NCBI GenBank assembly: GCA_045806965.1
Contig: JBJMIG010000042.1
Span: 1 to 64,000, forward strand
Reading direction: 5' to 3'
Length of the DNA: 64,000 nt
Source of the DNA: DASYTH01 sp045806965
GTDB taxonomy: Bacteria > Actinomycetota > Actinomycetes > Mycobacteriales > Pseudonocardiaceae
Position 1 is the stretch's first letter. Every line of letters begins with the position of its first letter. The position numbers were made by a program, and so were the translations under genes. Below are positions 59,970 through 64,000 of this stretch, piece after piece. The notes beneath the pieces were generated by a model. The model was given only the letters and a program-made list of their open reading frames with translations, was not told the origin of the DNA and searched no databases.

Positions 59970-60773
59970 TCAGCCGTCAAGCCCGATCTGCCGCACGATG
60001 TCGAGCACCGAGCTCAAGACTCCTTCGCCGGCGGCGATGGTCTCCGTTGACTGCGGCCCGTGCACCGCCCCCGCGCCGTCGACCACTTTCGCGCCCGACT
60101 CCCGGGCGATGAGGACGCCGGCCGAGGTGTCCCACGGGTCGTTGGACAAGAGGATGGTCGCGTCAATGCGGCCCTCGGCCACCCAGGTCAGATCGAGGGC
60201 CGCGGTGCCGAACATGCGGATGCGCTCCACTCGTTCGGCCAGCAGGGCGGTGAGGCGCAGGCGGATCGCGTTCTTCGCCGCGGCGTTGGGGCCGACGGCG
60301 TAGTCGCCGATGGAGACGATCGCGTTGGCGGGCTCGGTGGTCTGCCTCACCCGGAGTCGCCCGTCGTTGCCGAAGGCGCCGTGGCCCTTGGCCGCGTAGT
60401 AACGCAGACCGAGTTGGGGGGCGACAATGGCGGCCACAACGGGTTCACCCCGGCGGACGAGGGCCAGGGAGATGGCGCACAGTGGAAGGCCGTGGGCGAA
60501 GTTCGAGGTGCCGTCCACAGGGTCAAGAATCCAGACGTCCTGCTCGGTGTCCAGGTTGGACTGGCCCCCCTGCTCCTCGCCAAGGAACTCAATTCCCGGA
60601 GTCATTTTGCCGAGGAACTGCCGGATTTCCTCCTCGATCCGAACGTCGATCTCGGTGACCAGGTCGCGGTCGCCCTTGTGTCGGACCTCCTGGGGCGTGG
60701 TGTCGCGGACCAGGTCGTAGCCGAGTCCGACCGCCTGTTGAGCGACCGTGAGCAGATCCGCCAGCTCGTTCAT
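59970..60773 (-). CDS. Inositol monophosphatase-family phosphatase
   Basis: This 267-residue member of the IMPase superfamily has GEEQGGQ (metal Glu), ILDPVDGTSNFAHGLPLCAI (metal Asp pair and signature 1) and SNDPWDTSAGVLIARESGAK (signature 2 with the third metal Asp). It hydrolyses phosphate from inositol-1-phosphate or a related sugar phosphate, with Mg2+. In actinomycetes this supplies inositol for mycothiol and phosphatidylinositol, but histidinol phosphatases share the fold. I chose the ATG at 60773 (MNELADLLTVAQQAVGLGYD). The stop is followed by the divergent-facing DUF1203 region without overlap. Confidence 0.9.
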   Translation of the reverse strand: MNELADLLTVAQQAVGLGYDLVRDTTPQEVRHKGDRDLVTEIDVRIEEEIRQFLGKMTPGIEFLGEEQGGQSNLDTEQDVWILDPVDGTSNFAHGLPLCAISLALVRRGEPVVAAIVAPQLGLRYYAAKGHGAFGNDGRLRVRQTTEPANAIVSIGDYAVGPNAAAKNAIRLRLTALLAERVERIRMFGTAALDLTWVAEGRIDATILLSNDPWDTSAGVLIARESGAKVVDGAGAVHGPQSTETIAAGEGVLSSVLDIVRQIGLDG

Positions 60774-61093
60774 GCGGTGACTCCGGCCGGGCGGTCCCAC
60801 CTGGCGTCGAGCACGCGCTCACCGCCGTTGAACAGGGCTTTCACGGGAGGCCACGCTAGCACGGCGACGAGGCCGTCGAGTCCGGCGAGTGCCGGCACGA
60901 ACCGGCCGGTGTGCGGAGCGGCAGCCGGCCGGGTGCGTCACCGAGAGCATCGGCGACGTGATCCGGGGCGACACGATCGGCGACGCGGTCGGCGTCTTGG
61001 CCGCGTGCTGAACCGGCCGTCGGGCCGCGCACGGTGTGGCTCGATGCGATCTCCACCGTAGCGCGTGAACCGGGCGTGACCTGCGGGAACGGA
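60774..61093. other. Gene-free interval between phosphatase and tRNA-Gly
   Basis: I see no coding region here. The open frames in this stretch are Arg-rich shadows. It must hold the phosphatase promoter; no clear boxes or palindromes were found. Confidence 0.4.
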
Positions 61094-61167
61094 TGGAGCG
61101 GGTGACGGGAATCGAACCCGCATGGCCAGCTTGGAAGGCTGGGGCTCTGCCATTGAGCTACACCCGC
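61094..61167 (-). tRNA. tRNA-Gly (anticodon TCC)
   Basis: The minus strand folds from GCGGGTGTAGCTCAATGGC. The anticodon loop CTTCCAA gives TCC, and the T arm has GGTTCGATTCC. The acceptor GCGGGTG pairs with CACCCGC, followed by discriminator T and encoded CCA. Confidence 0.96.
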
Positions 61168-61244
61168 GTGCGCCCCCGGTGGGTGGCACGATGAATAGGG
61201 TAGCCGGTGGCGATAGGGTGATGGTGTGGCACCTGAGGGTGCGA

Positions 61245-61321
61245 CGGGCTGTGGCGCAGCTTGGTAGCGCATCCGCTTTGGGAGCGGAGGGTCGCAGGTT
61301 CAAATCCTGTCAGCCCGACCA
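61245..61321 (+). tRNA. tRNA-Pro (anticodon TGG)
   Basis: This is a 74-nt cloverleaf plus encoded CCA. It starts CGGGCTGTGGCGCAGCTTGG; the anticodon loop TTTGGGA gives TGG, and the T arm has GGTTCAAATCC. The acceptor CGGGCTG pairs with CAGCCCG. Confidence 0.97.
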
Positions 61322-61580
61322 ACGTGAGGCCTTCTGACCTGTGGGTAGTCGGGGTCGACCGGCGAGGGTAGGTCGGTCCGTCTCAATACGTGTGATGAGC
61401 GTGGGCGGTCCAGCCCGGTCATCCGCGCATTGACTCACTCCGCGCGATGCACCGGGCCGGACGCGGTCACACCGCGTGTGAGGCTCACTTGTGCGGGGCC
61501 ATGCGCAGAGTTCGTAACCCGGTGAACGATCCAGCTCGGCCAACCTCGGGCAGGTCAGCTGTGACCGAGTGACCTCCAGC

Positions 61581-62180
61581 CTAGGAGGCTGTCGGCTGGC
61601 CGGTCACGGCTGGCTCGCCGGCACCCGCCTGTTCTGCGCGCCGGGCGTGTCGCAGGCCCAAGAAGCCGAGGACCAGCAGGACCACCGTCCCGAGGAAGGC
61701 GCCGATCGCCGCGATGCCCGCGATCGTGCCCATCGTCGCGAACGCGGCGCCGTAGAGCAGCAGACCGCGCAGTGTGTTGCCCTGGAACATGGTGTTGCGC
61801 AGGGCGGCCTGCTTCACGCCGTCCGGGCTGGCCTTCTGCTCCGCACTCATCGCGAGGTAGTCGCCGCTGACCTCCTCGTAGGTCTTGCCGCCGGAAGCCG
61901 CGTTCATGTGCACGAGGATGTAGTGATCCGCATACGCCCTGGCCTCCGGCCCGGTATCCATCGGACTACCGGCGTAGGGATTCAACGCATCCTGATCGGC
62001 GGGTGGCAGCGACTTCACCGCGTCACCCTGCGGCATCGTGATGTCCTGCATGCCGAGCTGTGTCTCCACCTCGTTGTCGATGTAGAAGTACGCGTAGGTG
62101 AGCAATCCCCCCGCAACCAGAAGGAATATCGCCAACAACAGTCCGGTCCATGAGATCAACTTGTCGAAAGATGCACGCAT
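61581..62180 (-). CDS. Conserved actinobacterial membrane protein
   Basis: This 199-residue protein has one N-terminal span (ISWTGLLLAIFLLVAGGLLT), an extracytoplasmic domain of about 100 residues (VETQLGMQDITMPQGDAVKS, YADHYILVHMNAASGGKTYE) and two C-terminal spans (GLLLYGAAFATMGTIAGIAA, LGTVVLLVLGFLGL). Homologous proteins in Streptomyces are sometimes labelled LigA-type ring-opening dioxygenase, but nothing here looks like a dioxygenase. The function is unknown. GGGAG eight bases upstream sets the ATG at 62180. It stands alone after the tRNA pair. Confidence 0.8.
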   Translation of the reverse strand: MRASFDKLISWTGLLLAIFLLVAGGLLTYAYFYIDNEVETQLGMQDITMPQGDAVKSLPPADQDALNPYAGSPMDTGPEARAYADHYILVHMNAASGGKTYEEVSGDYLAMSAEQKASPDGVKQAALRNTMFQGNTLRGLLLYGAAFATMGTIAGIAAIGAFLGTVVLLVLGFLGLRHARRAEQAGAGEPAVTGQPTAS

Positions 62181-62594
62181 AGCCGGGTCTCCCTCGATGC
62201 ACATATAGGTGGATATTCGTCGAAGACGGGTGATCCGACTACGAAGCAATGCCAGCTCCTGGCGGGTCACGGCTGGGTCGCGCGGGTCGAATCTCCAGGT
62301 GTCCGCCCCACCGTCTCAATGCCGAGACGTCCGCGGTCGACCGGTGCCAAAGCGGCCCGGTGTCGAGCCGTGGCCGGGCAGGAGCAACGATCACGGTAGC
62401 TGGTGTGCCATGCACCAGCAAGCCGAACTCGGCTCAGCAACACCATCCCCAGTTCCAGGCCCTCAGTCCACAGGAAATGGGCGGCGACCCGAGTCGACGG
62501 GCAACAACTCACACCGTCCCAGCAGGACAGTGAGATCGATGAGGACGTGCCCGGCTACCGTGCGTCCGGAGGTGCGCCGGCCCACGCGGGAAGG
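62181..62594. other. Gene-free interval
   Basis: No coding region is convincing on either strand; the open frames are short and Arg/Ser-rich. The interval holds the promoter of the membrane protein and the 3' flank of the next minus-strand gene. Confidence 0.4.
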
Positions 62595-62948
62595 TCAATG
62601 TTCGTTCGTCGTGCTAGGGGCCGGTGCGACCGGCTGATGCCTACTATGGCCGAAGTCCCTGACCCTCGGCAAAATAGCCGTCGGAAATTCGTCCCGCATG
62701 TGCGGCCGCACCCGACCGCCAGCATCGAGATCCGCTCCTGTCCAATTCAGCCGCATACCTTCGCCCTGTTCGACGGCTTCCTGAAGCAGTTCGGCAACCG
62801 TGATGGCTTCACCCTGGCCTCGAAACACGTGGCTCATTGATGGCTGCCGCCGGTAACTCCGGCCAAGCGCCATCAGGTACCAGGTGGCCCATGCCAACGC
62901 CACCGTCAGCGGCACCACAAAGCTCGCCGCCACCAACAGCCTGTCCAC
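62595..62948 (-). CDS. Small single-span membrane protein, unknown
   Basis: This 117-residue protein has an N-terminal membrane helix (LLVAASFVVPLTVALAWATW, then YLMALG) and a cytoplasmic part that includes FRGQGEAITVAELLQEAVEQ and GEGMRLNWTGAD. I recognise no family. The GTG at 62948 lies 7 bp after the stop of the upstream gene on the same strand, so they form an operon; the longer upstream frame overlaps that gene and is not favoured. No clear ribosome site is present. The C-terminus is Pro/Ser/Thr-rich. Confidence 0.55.
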   Translation of the reverse strand: MDRLLVAASFVVPLTVALAWATWYLMALGRSYRRQPSMSHVFRGQGEAITVAELLQEAVEQGEGMRLNWTGADLDAGGRVRPHMRDEFPTAILPRVRDFGHSRHQPVAPAPSTTNEH

Positions 62949-62955
62949 GACCGTC

Positions 62956-63378
62956 TTACGAGTCGGCGTCGGTCTGGGGCTGGTAGGACGGGTCGAACTG
63001 GAGTGGCTGAGCGCTGTCACCCTCAATGACACCTCCGTTGGCCGGCACTTCCCGTTTCGCGGCTCGGAGTTGCACTCGTTCGCCCAGCGTGGCGAGCTTG
63101 AGCCCGAGCTTGCGCTCGTCATCCGCACATACCGCCATGGCCCGCCCGGCATCAACATCCAGCAGGTTGAAGATGTAGCGGGCGATCTCCGTATTGACCT
63201 GCGACAGCTCGGCCATCAGCCGATTTTCTTGGGGCCAGGCGGTATCGCGGGGGAGGATGTGGGCGTTCACGGCCCAGACCGGTGCTGTTCCTTCCGCTCG
63301 GCCGTGTTCGTCATCAAACTGAGGAGCCTCGTCGCCGTTGCCAGCCTGCCTGTTCCTCGGCGCCCCGCCGTTGCTCAT
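62956..63378 (-). CDS. Uncharacterised helical protein divergent from XRE regulator
   Basis: This 140-residue protein has a low-complexity N-terminus (about 35 residues), then a predicted helical core: AELSQVNTEIARYIFNLLDV, DAGRAMAVCADDERKLGLKL, ATLGERVQLRAAKREV. The C-terminus is Gln/Pro/Asp-rich. I know no family. The ATG at 63378 faces away from the XRE gene, with 149 bp between the starts. With the small membrane protein downstream it makes a two-gene unit that the regulator may control. Confidence 0.6.
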   Translation of the reverse strand: MSNGGAPRNRQAGNGDEAPQFDDEHGRAEGTAPVWAVNAHILPRDTAWPQENRLMAELSQVNTEIARYIFNLLDVDAGRAMAVCADDERKLGLKLATLGERVQLRAAKREVPANGGVIEGDSAQPLQFDPSYQPQTDADS

Positions 63379-63527
63379 GTCCTCGAGTCAACGGAAGCGA
63401 TCACCGCCGAACCAGGGCGCGCAAGCCGCGTCAAGGTGGCAGAAATGTTGCACAGGCTAAGCCCAGCATCCGACGTAGAAGCGCTGCCAACTATTTTGGG
63501 AGGTGACCGGAGGGAGGAGGTCAGCCA

Positions 63528-64000
63528 GTGACACTCCGACGGCTGCGCCTTGCTCGGCGGCGGAAGGCACTCGGCCACAGTCAGGAGGACTTGGCCGCGC
63601 TGGTTGGCGTCGATCGCACGACCATCATCCGTTGGGAACGGGCCGAGACCGAGCCGCAACCCTGGCTGCGGCGCAAGCTTGCCAACCACCTGCACCTCAC
63701 GCCGGAAGAGTTGAGTGAGCTATTGGAGGCCATCGCCGACGTTCCTGGTCGCGGCGACGGCCACCCGTTGCTTTCCTCCGTGCCACTGGACTTCTCGCTC
63801 GTCTCCGGCCATGCGGTTCAGGTCATGGAGGGCTTCTCAGCCCACGACCTGGCTAGCCGCCGACAAGTGCTCGAACGCTTGTCCATCTTGAGCAGCGCGG
63901 CATTGCTCAAGCCCATCCGGCAGTGGGTGACTTCGTTGCCGGTGGGACACACGAGCGACAGCGCGCCAGGCCAGGAGGAGCTGGGTCAGCTCCAGGCGGC
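63528..64000 (+). CDS. XRE-family HTH regulator (3' end outside window)
   Basis: The first 157 residues are visible. Residues 1-65 are a lambda-repressor-like HTH (LRLARRRKALGHSQEDLAAL, VGVDRTTIIRWERAETEPQP, WLRRKLANHLHLTPEELSEL). After it comes a linker and the start of a helical region (ASRRQVLERLSILSSAALLK). Actinomycete proteins of this shape usually continue with TPR-like repeats and regulate development or nearby small genes. GGGAGGAGG nine bases before the GTG at 63528 is a strong ribosome site. The gene is cut by the end of the window. Confidence 0.88.
   Translation, partial: MTLRRLRLARRRKALGHSQEDLAALVGVDRTTIIRWERAETEPQPWLRRKLANHLHLTPEELSELLEAIADVPGRGDGHPLLSSVPLDFSLVSGHAVQVMEGFSAHDLASRRQVLERLSILSSAALLKPIRQWVTSLPVGHTSDSAPGQEELGQLQA

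Overview
The window looks like chromosomal DNA of a high-GC actinomycete, most likely of the Pseudonocardiales (Kutzneria, Actinokineospora or Amycolatopsis type). This rests on uniformly GC-rich third codon positions, many GTG starts, leaderless-looking genes, DasR-type operators, and a long gene block whose order matches the mycobacterial chromosome. The genus is an inference.

1-13 kb is an accessory, saprophytic region. It holds the 3' part of a secreted GH27 alpha-galactosidase with two carbohydrate-binding domains, an ArsR/AHSA1 gene pair, a secreted GH18 chitinase behind two DasR-type operators, a trans-sulfuration enzyme, a DUF885 protein, a cupin, and a GH2 beta-mannosidase/ROK kinase operon behind a perfect LacI-type palindrome. 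Several small unknown genes lie among them.

13-17.7 kb carries a PadR regulator, then a compact molybdate operon (HTH-Mop regulator, modA, modB, modC). After it comes about 575 nt of G-rich, gene-free DNA with strong hairpins, ending in a perfect 14-bp terminator stem directly in front of a MerR-type gene. This is the best candidate here for an undescribed RNA or attenuator.

18-24.2 kb holds a 1298-residue surface protein with eight Ig-like modules, each ending in a C-x7-C pair, and a C-terminal LASTG sortase signal. Broken DUF2637 (SpdB-like) reading frames follow beside tRNA-Arg(TCT), probably the decayed remains of an integrative element.

24.3-28.7 kb has a LacI regulator divergent from an MFS exporter, with a perfect palindrome between them, and a CopD-CtaG fusion.

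28.8-54.2 kb is a block that I recall as collinear with Mycobacterium tuberculosis Rv2464c-Rv2478c: ssb, ettA, NAD-glutamate dehydrogenase, thioesterase, hypothetical, GH13 alpha-glucosidase, glbO, HNH, DUF5130, pepN, DsbA-like, rpiB and nei. Insertions in it are a TPR/degenerate-GGDEF/disordered 1200-residue protein between ettA and gdh, mscS, a 65-residue protein made largely of GTRVT repeats, and an aldehyde dehydrogenase/MBL/ComB group. Two DnaA boxes lie upstream of ssb.

54.2-64 kb holds a Gly/Asp-tailed membrane protein, an MMPL transporter, a GNAT enzyme, a thioesterase/SDR operon, DUF1203, an inositol monophosphatase, tRNA-Gly(TCC), tRNA-Pro(TGG), a conserved membrane protein, and an XRE regulator (cut by the window end) divergent from two small unknown genes.
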